Numbered from the stretch's first letter, positions 48,522-57,867 are shown. The stretch is 64,000 nt of DNA from Clostridium sp. (GCA_023667695.1 JAMOZY010000013.1:1-64000), one strand, 5' to 3'. Translations and numbers: made by a program. The notes: a model not told the origin generated them from the sequence alone.

Positions 48522-48589
48522 TATGTCATTTTCAAATGGCATTTGACCCGACGGCGATAGACAGTCGGATAACAGAAAGGGGTAAGAAG

Positions 48590-49390
48590 ATGATTCGAGA
48601 TATTACGATAGGACAATATTATCCGGTAGAATCTGTAATCCATGGGTTAGATCCAAGGACAAAGCTGGCAATTACATTTTTATATTTGCTCAGCCTGTTT
48701 CTGGCAAACAATAAGTATATGTATCTGCTGGCGATGATTGCTTTGGTTTTTTATATTTCTATGTCGAAGGTTCCACTGCGTTACATGGTGAAAGGGCTGC
48801 GGGGAATTTTATTCTTTATTCTTCTTTCTGTTGTGCTGAATATGTTTTTTACACCGGGGGATGCGTTTATTGACTGGTGGTTTATTCACATATCCTGGCA
48901 GGGCTTCCGGACGGCTGGCTATACGATGCTGCGAATCATATTTCTGGTATTAGGTGCATCGGTTATTACCTATACAACAACTCCGACGAAGCTGACGGAT
49001 GGACTGGAACGAGGGTTTCATTGGTTAAACCATTTTAAGGTTCCGGTACATGAGGTGGCAATGATGGTGAGTATTGCCTTGCGCTTCATTCCGATTCTGA
49101 TTGAGGAATTAGATAAGATAATGAAGGCGCAGCAGGCCCGGTGTGCAGATTTTGAGCATGGAACCGTCATAGCCCGGCTGAAAAGCCTGTTTCCGGTTAT
49201 TCTGCCAATGTTTGTATCTGCAATCCGGCGGGCAAACGAACTGGCGTTTGCAATGGAAGCCCGGTGCTATCGCGGTGGTGAAGGCAGAACAAAAATGAAA
49301 CCTTTAAAATATAAAGGGACGGATGGGGCTGCATATGTTATATTGCTTTTTTATCTGGCAGGTATGGTTAGTATGCGGATAATCCTGTGA
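48590..49390 (+). CDS. ecfT: Energy-coupling factor transporter transmembrane protein EcfT
   Basis: 266 residues with about five membrane helices and the two coupling motifs of the family: AMEARCYRGG near residue 222 and the related AQQARCADFEHG near 180 (A-R-G/A signatures). ATG 48590 is used, after GAAAGGGGT. It couples the EcfA ATPases to S components. Confidence 0.93.
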   Translation: MIRDITIGQYYPVESVIHGLDPRTKLAITFLYLLSLFLANNKYMYLLAMIALVFYISMSKVPLRYMVKGLRGILFFILLSVVLNMFFTPGDAFIDWWFIHISWQGFRTAGYTMLRIIFLVLGASVITYTTTPTKLTDGLERGFHWLNHFKVPVHEVAMMVSIALRFIPILIEELDKIMKAQQARCADFEHGTVIARLKSLFPVILPMFVSAIRRANELAFAMEARCYRGGEGRTKMKPLKYKGTDGAAYVILLFYLAGMVSMRIIL

Positions 49391-49393
49391 AGT

Positions 49394-49436
49394 GCCAGCC
49401 GGATGTTGTAGGAGGCGTTAGAAGGCTGGCTGTTTG
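49394..49436 (+). terminator. Possible terminator before truA
   Basis: GCCAGCC (49394-49400) pairs with GGCTGGC (49424-49430), followed by TGTTTGT. The loop is 23 bases and the T-run imperfect, so readthrough into truA is likely. Confidence 0.4.
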
Positions 49437-49466
49437 TGGCATATATAGAAAGGAATGAATACAGGA

Positions 49467-50204
49467 ATGAAGCGGGTAAAGTTAATTGTATCCTATGATG
49501 GAACAAATTATTGCGGCTGGCAGATACAGCAGAATGGAATTACGGTAGAGGAAGTCCTGAATAAAACAATTTCAGAATTGCTGGGAGAAGAGATTGCCGT
49601 GATTGGCGCCAGCCGGACGGATTCCGGTGTTCATGCCCTGGGAAATGTAGCAGTGTTTGATACAGAGAGCCGGATTCCGTCGGAAAAAATGAGCTATGCC
49701 TTGAATCAAAGACTGCCGGAGGACATCCGAATCCAAAATTCCTGTGAAGTGGCATCGGACTGGCATCCCAGATATTGTGATACGAGGAAAACGTATGAGT
49801 ATCGAATATTAAATCGTAAATTTTCCCTTCCAACAGAGCGATTGTATAGTCATTTTTACTATTATCCCTTACAGGTGGAAAAAATGCAGGAAGCAGCCGC
49901 GTATCTGGTAGGCGAACATGATTTTAAGAGCTTTTGTTCCACAAGGACGCAGGTGGAGAATACCGTCCGTACCATTTATTATCTGACCGTAGAAAAATCC
50001 GGCGATATGCTTTTCATCCGGATTAACGGAAACGGCTTTTTATACAATATGGTTCGTATCATCGTGGGAACCCTGATAAAAGTAGGAACCGGCATGTATC
50101 CGCCGGAGCATGTGAAGGAAATCCTGGAGGCAAAGGACCGTCGAATGGCAGGACCCAAAGCAGAAGCAAGGGGCTTGACCTTAGTTGAAATCGAATACCT
50201 GTAA
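49467..50204 (+). CDS. truA: tRNA pseudouridine(38-40) synthase TruA
   Basis: About 245 residues. The catalytic aspartate lies in GASRTDSGVHALGN near residue 48, with YEYRI and GNGFLYNMVRIIVGTL also present. It isomerises uridines of the tRNA anticodon arm. ATG 49467 is chosen because AGAAAGGA lies at 49447-49454; ATG 49455 would touch that site. In related genomes truA is followed by rplM-rpsI, but here a surface-protein island intervenes. Confidence 0.95.
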   Translation: MKRVKLIVSYDGTNYCGWQIQQNGITVEEVLNKTISELLGEEIAVIGASRTDSGVHALGNVAVFDTESRIPSEKMSYALNQRLPEDIRIQNSCEVASDWHPRYCDTRKTYEYRILNRKFSLPTERLYSHFYYYPLQVEKMQEAAAYLVGEHDFKSFCSTRTQVENTVRTIYYLTVEKSGDMLFIRINGNGFLYNMVRIIVGTLIKVGTGMYPPEHVKEILEAKDRRMAGPKAEARGLTLVEIEYL

Positions 50205-50286
50205 AAAAAGCAAAAAAGGTAAAATGACAGTTAAATGGTGAAAATTGTGTGGAAAAACAGCGTTTTATTTGGATGAAACCCGAAGA

Positions 50287-50317
50287 TATCCACATATTTG
50301 TTAACAATTCGTGGATA
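50287..50317. promoter_or_regulatory. 31-bp imperfect palindrome with DnaA-box-like ends
   Basis: TATCCACA and CGTGGATA stand inverted around a central TTGTTAACAA. Each arm is within one or two bases of the DnaA box TTATCCACA. It may be a DnaA-binding or repressor site. The remaining bases of 50205-50536 hold a hairpin and promoter, listed separately. Confidence 0.4.
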
Positions 50318-50383
50318 ACTTTAGAAAATAAACATCATTTTCTGTATCTATTTGATAGAAGAAAATAGTTATGCGAGAATTTT

Positions 50384-50434
50384 TTTTCGGCAAAAAAATG
50401 GGAACCTTTTTCTGCCGAAAAGTATCTATATAAT
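50384..50434 (+). promoter_or_regulatory. Hairpin overlapping the promoter of the surface island
   Basis: TTTTCGGCA (50384-50392) and TGCCGAAAA (50413-50421) are perfect complements with A/T pairing inside. A perfect TATAAT lies at 50429-50434, so the right arm would cover the -35 region. This suggests an operator or a supercoiling-sensitive cruciform. Confidence 0.45.
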
Positions 50435-50536
50435 AGGGGGGAGAGTATTTTATGGTATTTTTGTAAGAGAAGAGAAACGGAGTTGAATTTGAATGAACAG
50501 TACGATAAAAGTATGGTGATAGGGAAGGCATAGAGG

Positions 50537-52102
50537 ATGAGAAAAAATAGAAAAAGAAATGGGAAGAAAAGAATCGCCGTTTGTATAATCCTGGCAGGGA
50601 TACTGTTGCTGACAGCTTGTAGAGGGCGCTCCGCATCCACAGGCAATGATAAAGGTTCAGACACAGATAAAGATATTTCCAACGAAAATATGGTTACTGA
50701 CAAAACCAAGGAGGAGCAGTTGCCTGATTTTTCATATACGTGGCAGGAAATTACGGTTACATTGCCAGGTGCTTGGAAGGACCGTTGCGTAATTGAGGAT
50801 TATGAAGACGGCTTTTCCATTTATCAGAAGGCTTCTTATGAAGAAAGAGCCGGTTCCGGATTTATCTGCGGCTATTATCGCACCAAGGAATATATGGATT
50901 ATGGGATGGGTGAGGAACTGGTTGCCTATTCCGAGGATGGAATGCTTTATTATCGGATGCAGCCGACAGATGTTGACTGTGCCACAGAAGATGAGGCTGT
51001 TATGGGTGAGTATATTACGATGTGTAATCAGGCGGCAGAACGGAATGCTTCCTTACAAATCACAGCTTCCGGTATCCATTATGATGCAGAGGAATATGTA
51101 ATTGCCATTAGCAGTATTTATCCCTTGAATGAGGACTATCTGCAATATTTGTCAGACAATGATTTATGGATTGCGAAAAATGAAATATATGCCAGACATG
51201 GCAGACAGTTCAACAATGAATATCTCCAGCAATATTTTAACCGTTGTACCTGGTATGAAGGAACCATACCAGCGGAGCAGTTTGAGGAAAGCACCTTAAG
51301 TCAGTTGGAACAGGATAATATAGGACGCTTAGAAGCCGCGAAAGAAGAATATGCCAGACGGCATCCATATCCGAAGGAATATTCCGCATCCGATACTGCC
51401 ATGGAGGATTTGACCGGAGACGGCACACTGAATCAAATCCGTTATCAGGTGACCGGGCAGGACAATGGGGAATATCAATGCGAAGTTATGATAGATGGAG
51501 AAGCCTTTGTTTTAAATGACCTTGCATATATTGTTTCTCCGGATGAAGCTGTATTCTATGTAACGGATATTCGGGAAGATGATAATCAATTAGAAATTGC
51601 CGTACTTGATTATGGACCGAGCAGTGACCCGGTTACTACTTTTTATTATTATGATGGCTCCCTTCAATATTTTGGACAGGTGTCAGGGATTCCCTTTGCA
51701 AATCAGAATGGCGGTATCAACGGGTTTAACGGAATCGGCGGCGTGACTGGACAAGTACGCATGGATTTGATTGAAACAACTTATTTAAAGGGATACTGGT
51801 GGTATGACAGGGAAATTAATTGGATGATATACCAGGATTCCGGCTGGAATGAGTTTCTTCCAACATACGGGCATGCATTATACGAGAATCTGCCGGTACA
51901 TTATGAGATGGATGAAGCATCAGAAACCTTGATGATTCCTGCACAGGAGGAAGTCTATTTTCTGGGTTCCGATATGTATGAATGGATTCTGGTAAGGGGG
52001 AAGGATGGCAGAGAAGGCTATATGCATGTTGTAGATGGAGAAATTGTAGATTTGAATACATCCGCTGACCAGATTTTTTCAGATTTATACTTTTTTGATT
52101 AA
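50537..52102 (+). CDS. Lipoprotein with YARHG domain
   Basis: 521 residues with a lipoprotein signal (positively charged start, hydrophobic helix, lipobox LLTAC near residue 28, then a serine/aspartate-rich linker). A middle region (65-190) is of unknown fold. A YARHG domain (DLWIAKNEIYARHGRQFNN, ending in CTWYEG) lies near residue 215. The C-terminal 70 residues resemble an SH3-like fold (VYFLGSDMYEWILVRGKDG). YARHG proteins are extracellular, mostly anaerobic Firmicute, of unknown role. It is followed immediately by a sigma-factor gene, suggesting a sensed or regulated cell-surface component. Confidence 0.8.
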   Translation: MRKNRKRNGKKRIAVCIILAGILLLTACRGRSASTGNDKGSDTDKDISNENMVTDKTKEEQLPDFSYTWQEITVTLPGAWKDRCVIEDYEDGFSIYQKASYEERAGSGFICGYYRTKEYMDYGMGEELVAYSEDGMLYYRMQPTDVDCATEDEAVMGEYITMCNQAAERNASLQITASGIHYDAEEYVIAISSIYPLNEDYLQYLSDNDLWIAKNEIYARHGRQFNNEYLQQYFNRCTWYEGTIPAEQFEESTLSQLEQDNIGRLEAAKEEYARRHPYPKEYSASDTAMEDLTGDGTLNQIRYQVTGQDNGEYQCEVMIDGEAFVLNDLAYIVSPDEAVFYVTDIREDDNQLEIAVLDYGPSSDPVTTFYYYDGSLQYFGQVSGIPFANQNGGINGFNGIGGVTGQVRMDLIETTYLKGYWWYDREINWMIYQDSGWNEFLPTYGHALYENLPVHYEMDEASETLMIPAQEEVYFLGSDMYEWILVRGKDGREGYMHVVDGEIVDLNTSADQIFSDLYFFD

Positions 52103-52113
52103 TGAGGACGCAA

Positions 52114-52573
52114 ATGATGAAACAGACAGAATTTTGTGAATATGTCAGTCAATACAGAAAACAATTGTATGTGATTGCCTATGCCATCCTGGAAAATGAA
52201 ATGGATGCAGAGGATGCAGTATGCAATGCGATTTTAAAAGCCTATGAACATCTGAATCAATTAAAGAAAACACAAAAAATAAAATCCTGGCTGATTACGA
52301 TTACGAAAAATGAGGCGCTAAAGCTCAGACCTGCCGGGAAATGAAAAGGTTGAGGAATTATTGCCCCCCATTCGTGATAAGCATAATGAATTGTGGGGCG
52401 TTGTACAAGGACTGAAGGAAGAATACCGTCTTGTTATTGTATTGTTCTATTATGATGATTTGTCCATACGGGATATCGCCAATGTGTTGGAGATTTCAAC
52501 GGGAACCGTAAAGTCACGCCTGAACCGTGGAAGAGAGCTTCTAAAAAGGGTATTGGAAGAAAAGGAGGAATGA
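52114..52573 (+). pseudogene. ECF-type RNA polymerase sigma factor, frameshifted
   Basis: Region 2 (QYRKQLYVIAYAILENEMDAEDAV, KIKSWLITITKNEAL) is in one frame, and region 4 (VIVLFYYDDLSIRDIANVLEI, TGTVKSRLNRGRELL) in the next. The switch lies in 52320-52345. Removing one G from the GGG of CCGGGAAATG would join them as KLRPAGNEKVEELLPPIRD, giving a complete ECF sigma factor of about 152 residues. ATG 52114 (or 52117) is the likely start. As sequenced it is broken, yet the anti-sigma gene beside it is intact, so an assembly error or slippage is plausible. Confidence 0.75.
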
Positions 52574-52578
52574 GAGCC

Positions 52579-53694
52579 ATGACTGAATTTGAAAAGAAGT
52601 TAAAAGCGCTTTCCCAGGATTTTGATACTCCGGCATCTTATGACAAAAAAGTGGATGAAATGCTGAAAATGCTGGCAGAGGGAAAAGAATGTCCGCAGGA
52701 GGCTCATAGTAAGAAAGAGATTCAGAAAAAGGGAAATGGGAAAAGAATAGCATTCCGCATTGGCATTTGTCTGACTTGTATTGTTTGTCTGCTTGCTATC
52801 AGTATTCAGAATGTCCGCGCAAATATTTTTGATTTCTTCAAGCAGACGCTTATGGACTTTCTGCAGAGCGGGGTGGAGGAAAATATTGGAGATAATGGCG
52901 TGGAAAGTAGTGAACTATATGTGGAAAGCGAACCGGATTTAATGATGGAATTAAAGGAAACGGTAATCGACAGCCATAATATTTATTTGTTGGTGAAAAT
53001 AACGGCTCCTCCCAATATTACGTTTACGGAAGATATAGCATTTGAATATTTTTGCTTTTGCAAAGGAAAGAACTATAATGCCAGTCAGCTTTTGTCAGGC
53101 GCACAATCCTGCGACCTGTTGGAAGTGAGTGCAGAACGGTCAAATGCAGCAACTTATATTGTTAATATGGTATTTGAAGAGGATTTGGAGGAAGGAACAG
53201 AAATAACGGCATTTTTTAAGGATTTGAAACGCAATCCTTATTCGGACGACGCTGAATTATTGGTGGAAGGAATGTGGAGCATTACATTTCCTTTGGAGCA
53301 AACGGTTACAGAGAGTGTTACCATTGAAGGAAATTCAGATATGGTATTTCCATATATTGATACAACAGCTGCCATAGAAAAAATTGAACTTACCCCCATT
53401 GGATTGGTTTTATTGTCGGATATATCGAATTTCCCGAGTGACAAGCTGGGTTTGGCGGATACGTCCATTTCCGTTAAATTAGAAATGATTGACGGAAGTG
53501 AAGTGGTGGTATTCAGCCATGATTTAGAGGAAGAAGTGTTTACGAAAAGCGGAAGTATAGCTTTTGAGGAGGAGAATGGAAAAACCTATCAGAGGAATAC
53601 GGCAGAATTCCGGAATGTAATTAATCTCAGCATGGTTACCGGAATATATGTAGAGGATTTTTACATTGGAGTAAGAACATCCGAAACTGAATAG
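52579..53694 (+). CDS. Putative anti-sigma factor, single-pass membrane protein
   Basis: 371 residues. A cytoplasmic N-terminus of about 55 residues precedes one membrane helix (about 58-78, IGICLTCIVCLLAISI) and a long extracellular part rich in beta-strand patterns (DUF4179-like). ATG 52579 is chosen with AAGGAGG at 52562-52568; ATG 52570 is too close. Position directly after an ECF sigma gene is the main reason for the anti-sigma call. The extracellular part may sense cell-envelope state. Confidence 0.7.
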   Translation: MTEFEKKLKALSQDFDTPASYDKKVDEMLKMLAEGKECPQEAHSKKEIQKKGNGKRIAFRIGICLTCIVCLLAISIQNVRANIFDFFKQTLMDFLQSGVEENIGDNGVESSELYVESEPDLMMELKETVIDSHNIYLLVKITAPPNITFTEDIAFEYFCFCKGKNYNASQLLSGAQSCDLLEVSAERSNAATYIVNMVFEEDLEEGTEITAFFKDLKRNPYSDDAELLVEGMWSITFPLEQTVTESVTIEGNSDMVFPYIDTTAAIEKIELTPIGLVLLSDISNFPSDKLGLADTSISVKLEMIDGSEVVVFSHDLEEEVFTKSGSIAFEEENGKTYQRNTAEFRNVINLSMVTGIYVEDFYIGVRTSETE

Positions 53695-53789
53695 TCGAAA
53701 TCAGCAGAATGTTATACTATCAGATGAATCAATGCAGGGTTCTATTCAAATGAATCAATATATAAGACATGAAAGAGAGGAAGAAAAGG

Positions 53790-54871
53790 ATGAAGAAAAA
53801 ATTGCAGCAATAGCAATGTCATTTGTGACAGCCGTTGCAATTGGAATTGGGGTGTGCGTACCGGCATTCGCCTATAGTACGGCGACAACGATTACTGCAA
53901 CGAATTCCAATGGCGAGGCTGTAGAAGCAACATTTACACTGGAAGGACGGTATGAGTCAGATACCTATGATATGGTGGACCAGTTTTGGGCGATGACGGG
54001 AGACCAGCAGAAGGCTGTTATGACATACTATGGTTATGACCAGATTGCGACATCCCTTTATGCAGCCGGAACTCTTGATTTGAGCCAGTCAGGTGCATCA
54101 GCGGAAAATCCGGTTACGATTACATTTTCTATGGTAGCGGAGTATGGTGCGGGCGTAGAGGCCGGTTGTAAATATCTTTATGTGCTTCAAAAATTAGAGG
54201 ATGGCACATGGAAATTAATAAATGCACAGTCAACTGCGACTGGTACTGCCACAGCACAGTTTACAGATGCGGTTAGCAGCAAAATCATTGTTATTGAGCT
54301 TGCCATTGCGCTTGAGAGCTTAGATCCGGAGCTTTCTGCAGCAGGATATGCGGCACCGGATGTAGAGGGTGTACAAAGTGCAACGGATGCACAAGGGAAT
54401 CCTGTGAATGTAACCGTTGCTCCCCTTGATAGTGCTATCAAGGCAATTGCATCAGAGCAGGCATATGTGGAATGCAATGGTGCTACACCATTTGCTGCAA
54501 CGGATGTGAATCTGGAGGGGACGAATGTATCTGCAGACAATCCGATTACAGTAACTTTTTCCGCTGCAGGAGTCAATGCCGGGGAAACGATTACGGTTCT
54601 TCATAAGAAGGCAGATGGTACCTGGGAAATCCTTCCGGGAACGGCAGGAAATGGAACTGTAACTGCAACCTTTACATCATTTTCACCAGTTATATTTGTG
54701 CGTGCCGCAGCTACAGATGCTGCTTCTAATGCCAATGCAGCCGAACCGAAAAAGGATAAGGTTCCGAATACTGGCGAAACAGACAGGACAATGCTCTGGC
54801 TTACTTTGGCAGTTCTCAGCGGCGCCGGAATGGTTTGTCAGTATCGTAGGAAAAAAGCGGTTATAAAATAG
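53790..54871 (+). CDS. LPXTG-type cell-wall-anchored surface protein, start region frameshifted
   Basis: About 360 residues. The ATG at 53790, with GAGAGGAAGAAAAGG upstream, opens a frame that stops after 7 codons. One more A in the A-run 53796-53801 would give MKKKIAAIAMSFVTAV...PAFA, a perfect signal peptide joined to the long downstream frame. As written, that frame could only start at an internal ATG such as 53816. The mature part has two related beta-domains (SAENPVTITFS...LEDGTWKLI and SADNPITVTFS...ADGTWEIL), then a sorting signal VPNTGE, membrane helix and RRKK tail. The adjacent sortase probably anchors it. Confidence 0.75.
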
Positions 54872-54880
54872 GAAATATTC

Positions 54881-55723
54881 ATGGAAGAAAAGAAACATAA
54901 TATTTTGAAAGAAAAAATCCTGTTTTTGATTTTTGCTGTTTTGTTTTTATTTGCAATCCTTATGATAGCCTATGGCTATTGGCAGAGATGGCATGAGGAA
55001 CAGCAATTAAAAAAACAACAGGAAGCAATAATAGCAGGTATAGAAAATCCAGAAGAAACAGAGTCAACAGAAGACTCTGTTTCTTCTGATGAACAGGAAG
55101 ATAAGATACCTGTGATACTGTCAGAATATCAGGGATTGTATGAACAAAATCAAGATATGATTGGCTGGCTGCAAATCGATGGAACCAATATTGATTATCC
55201 GGTTATGCAGACCTTGGAAGATGAGGAATATTATCTGTACCGGGATTTTTACGGAGAAGATAATCAAAATGGGTGCCTGATTATGGACACCGATTCGAAT
55301 GTAGGGGTAGGCAGCCAGGAACATAAATATCAGAATGGCTCCTGTCCATCCACGAATTTAATGATACATGGACATACCATGAAATCCGGAGAAATGTTTG
55401 GCAATCTGGATTTATATGCAGAAGAAGCATACGGTCTGGAACATAATATTATATGCTTTGATAGTCTGTATGAACATCGGGAATATGAGCTGATTGCGGT
55501 ATTTTACTCCCAGGTTTTTTATGAAAATGAGGATGTATTTAAGTATTATAAGTTCTTTCAGGCAGATACACAGGAGGAATTTGACAATTGGTACAATAAT
55601 ATAAAACAAAAATCCGTATATGATACGGGTGAATTTGGAGATGAGTTTATTACATTATCCTGTTGCGCCTATCATGTTGAGGACGGAAGATTTGTAGTTG
55701 TTGCAAAAAGAATCCGTCATTGA
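54881..55723 (+). CDS. Class B sortase
   Basis: 280 residues with an N-terminal signal-anchor (about 12-35), an acidic linker and a sortase core from about 80. Catalytic residues are visible: H in MIHGHTM near residue 165, C in TLSCCAYH near 255 and R in RFVVVAKRI near 275. The long segment between them (including FDNWYNNIKQKSVYDTG) is typical of class B. It cleaves a sorting motif and attaches the protein to peptidoglycan. The VPNTG protein encoded just upstream is the obvious substrate. Confidence 0.9.
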   Translation: MEEKKHNILKEKILFLIFAVLFLFAILMIAYGYWQRWHEEQQLKKQQEAIIAGIENPEETESTEDSVSSDEQEDKIPVILSEYQGLYEQNQDMIGWLQIDGTNIDYPVMQTLEDEEYYLYRDFYGEDNQNGCLIMDTDSNVGVGSQEHKYQNGSCPSTNLMIHGHTMKSGEMFGNLDLYAEEAYGLEHNIICFDSLYEHREYELIAVFYSQVFYENEDVFKYYKFFQADTQEEFDNWYNNIKQKSVYDTGEFGDEFITLSCCAYHVEDGRFVVVAKRIRH

Positions 55724-55924
55724 TGCATACAAAAGGGTTTTATGTCTCAATTTCATGTCCGGCTATGCACGGAATCGGTTGGGCTGGTACAGGGGATGTT
55801 GGAATTCTGGCAAACCTGGACCGGGAACAGGTAACAGTTAATAATAGAAAATCGGATGAAGAAGGTTGTAACGGTCCTAATGTTCAAAAAAGAAAAAATA
55901 CCGGAGGAAAACAATGAAAATTCA

Positions 55925-55953
55925 TTGACACACCAGGCAGAGTGTAATATAAT
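55925..55953 (+). promoter_or_regulatory. rplM-rpsI promoter
   Basis: Perfect TTGACA (55925-55930) and perfect TATAAT (55948-55953) with a 17-base spacer, about 97 bases before rplM. It gives the two ribosomal genes their own transcription after the island. The rest of 55724-56049 shows a short unconvincing open frame (55720-55917) and no other feature. Confidence 0.85.
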
Positions 55954-56049
55954 ATAAAACTGTGACGAGAAAGATAAATACTTAAGCCAAAGCCCCGGTA
56001 ATAGTATTATCAGATACATGTTATGTAATGATTTGAAGGAGGAACAACC

Positions 56050-56484
56050 ATGAAAAGTTATATGGCCAGCCCATCAACGATTGAAAGACAGTGGTATGTA
56101 GTAGACGCTACAGGACATACATTAGGACGTTTGGCATCAGAGATTGCTAAGGTGTTAAGAGGGAAGAATAAGCCGACTTATACACCGCATATGGATACCG
56201 GAGATTATGTGATTGTTGTAAATGCAGATCAGATTCAGGTTACCGGTAAGAAGATGGATCAAAAGATTTATTATAATCACTCTGAGTATGTAGGTGGTAT
56301 GAGAGAGACCACCCTGAAGGAGAAAATGGCGAAGAAGCCGGAAGATGTTATTTACTTAGCAGTTAAGGGTATGCTTCCAAAGGGACCGTTAGGCCGTCAG
56401 ATGATTAAGAAGCTTCATGTGTATGCAGGTCCGGAGCATGAGCAGGCAGCACAGAAGCCGAAGGAATTAGAAATCAAGTATTAG
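56050..56484 (+). CDS. rplM: 50S ribosomal protein L13
   Basis: 144 residues ([59 protein letters not shown]), standard L13, preceded by AAGGAGGAACAACC. Confidence 0.98.
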   Translation: MKSYMASPSTIERQWYVVDATGHTLGRLASEIAKVLRGKNKPTYTPHMDTGDYVIVVNADQIQVTGKKMDQKIYYNHSEYVGGMRETTLKEKMAKKPEDVIYLAVKGMLPKGPLGRQMIKKLHVYAGPEHEQAAQKPKELEIKY

Positions 56485-56502
56485 TAGAAGGAGGACATAA
56501 CA

Positions 56503-56904
56503 GTGGCTAAGAAGAAGGATAACAAGTTCTATGGAACCGGTAGAAGAAAAAGCAGTATTGCAAGAGTATATTTAGTACCTGGTACAGGTAAGATTACGAT
56601 TAATAAAAGAGATATGAATGATTACTTTGGATTAGAAACCTTGAAGTTAATCGTAAATCAGCCATTTGAAGCGACTTCTACACAGGGTAAATTCGATGTA
56701 TTAGTGAATGTTCACGGCGGTGGATTTACCGGACAGGCAGGTGCAATCCGTCATGGTATTGCTAGAGCTTTATGCGTAGCGGATCCAGAGTACAGACCAT
56801 CATTAAAGAAGGCTGGTCTTTTAACCCGTGATCCTCGTATGAAGGAAAGAAAGAAGTACGGCTTGAAAGCAGCACGTCGCGCGCCACAGTTTTCAAAGAG
56901 ATAA
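56503..56904 (+). CDS. rpsI: 30S ribosomal protein S9
   Basis: 133 residues ([46 protein letters not shown] end), whose tail reaches the P-site tRNA. GTG start at 56503 after AAGGAGGACATAACA. Confidence 0.98.
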   Translation: MAKKKDNKFYGTGRRKSSIARVYLVPGTGKITINKRDMNDYFGLETLKLIVNQPFEATSTQGKFDVLVNVHGGGFTGQAGAIRHGIARALCVADPEYRPSLKKAGLLTRDPRMKERKKYGLKAARRAPQFSKR

Positions 56905-57049
56905 GGATTACTGCGAAGTACAGTATAGAAAAGGAGTCTCCGAATTTATTCGAGAGACTCCTTTTCTATACTGTACTTCATAGGAAGGCAAGAGATGACC
57001 GAGATGGAGCGAAGCGGAATCGAGGTTTCTCTTGTCTTTGCAGTAATCC
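56905..57049. repeat. Cruciform-like element after rpsI
   Basis: GGATTACTGC (56905-56914) and GCAGTAATCC (57040-57049) form an outer 10-bp stem. Inside is a perfect 26-bp inverted repeat (56915-56940 with 56954-56979) around a 13-base loop that itself can pair CGAA with TTCG. Next to it is a tandem-GA hairpin (56989-57034). The whole folds as a three-way junction. The arms contain TTTTCT, so the first hairpin may terminate rpsI transcription. Confidence 0.75.
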
Positions 57050-57256
57050 GAATGCTTGCATGCAAGGGGCTTTTGTTATGCGTCTTTGTTCATAGGAAGG
57101 CAAGAGATGACCGAGATGGAGCGAAGCGGAATTGAGGTTTCTCTTGTCTTTGCAGTAATCCGAATGCTTGCATGCAAGGGGCTTTTGTTATGCGTCTTTG
57201 TTCACAGATAACGAAAGGAAAGCGTGCCGAATTTATTCGAGAGACTCCTTTTCTAT
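56941..57256. repeat. 29-bp direct repeat bounding the rpsI-downstream segment
   Basis: The same 29 bases, beginning CGAATTTATTCGAGAGACTC, occur at 56941-56969 and 57228-57256, 287 bases apart. Only the first copy has the complementary left arm. The second abuts the stop codon of the minus-strand gene. This layout suggests insertion or duplication of a small palindromic element. No transposase gene is present. Confidence 0.75.
56979..57202. repeat. Two tandem 112-bp repeats
   Basis: Units 56979-57090 and 57091-57202 are almost identical (one visible C/T difference near 57021/57133). Each contains a tandem-GA hairpin: stem CAAGAGA / TCTCTTG, loop strands TGACC-GA and GA-GGTT, inner stem GAT / ATC or ATT (56989-57034 and 57101-57146), followed by a GCTTGCATGCAAG palindrome. 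The duplication is part of a wider segment bounded by a 29-bp direct repeat. Confidence 0.85.
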
Positions 57257-57864
57257 TATTGATACCATAAAGGTCTGGCATTTTCGTTATAATTTTTATG
57301 ATTTTTATTATCCTGGCAAGTGTATTTTACAGCAGGCGGTATGTTCCGACAGATTCTATATACAATCTGATCGATTTCCTGGTCGGAAGCAATAAAAGTT
57401 CGTATCCAACCATGAATGTATAATGATGGCGGATTAAATGTACTTTTTCTACCATACCCGATATTTTGCTCTATAATAAATAATTGGGCAAGAACGGCGG
57501 TTATATCGATTGGGTTAATGAATTGTGTATAATTGATATTTTCAACATATTTAACGACTTCTAAAGGATTTGCTCCATAGAATATCTCATCAAATGTTAA
57601 TAGTAAAGCATTAATGGTTTCGGGCAATTCACGAGAGCGAAGTTTCAGATCCAAAAGCAATCTAAGATGGTTTGGGCGAAATGGTTTATCATCTTCGATT
57701 TGCAGGAATATTTGAAAGTTGGTATTTACATCATAATCTTTAAAACGTGCTGATAATGTAGTTGGGCGGTATATAAGTACTCTTTGATTATCATTCGCAT
57801 ACACTTCAGTCATTGTGTCAAATGGCAAGGCTAATATTTTGTCCAGCATTGCGTCAAGTTGCAT
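57256..57864 (-). CDS. Unknown protein coupled to a controller-type HTH gene
   Basis: 202 residues, no family recognised. The sequence looks soluble and mixed alpha/beta (RVLIYRPTTLSARFKDYDVNTNFQIF, then NYTQFINPIDITAVLAQLFIIEQNIGYGR), with a lysine/asparagine-rich tail containing KYTCQDNKNHKNY. No clear PD-(D/E)XK motif is visible. It begins 3 bases after the HTH gene on the same strand and faces a DNA methyltransferase across a shared operator region. It could be the nuclease of a restriction system or another effector; this is inference from position only. Confidence 0.6.
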   Translation of the reverse strand: MQLDAMLDKILALPFDTMTEVYANDNQRVLIYRPTTLSARFKDYDVNTNFQIFLQIEDDKPFRPNHLRLLLDLKLRSRELPETINALLLTFDEIFYGANPLEVVKYVENINYTQFINPIDITAVLAQLFIIEQNIGYGRKSTFNPPSLYIHGWIRTFIASDQEIDQIVYRICRNIPPAVKYTCQDNKNHKNYNENARPLWYQ

Positions 57865-57867
57865 GGA

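Noticed and set aside
55720-55917. Open frame of 65 residues between the sortase and rplM
   Set aside because: No recognisable family and low-complexity composition. Its start overlaps the end of the sortase gene and its end runs up to the rplM promoter.
57256-57864. Calling the unknown gene a type II restriction endonuclease
   Set aside because: The position fits, but no PD-(D/E)XK, HNH or GIY-YIG motif is visible, so only an unknown function is given.
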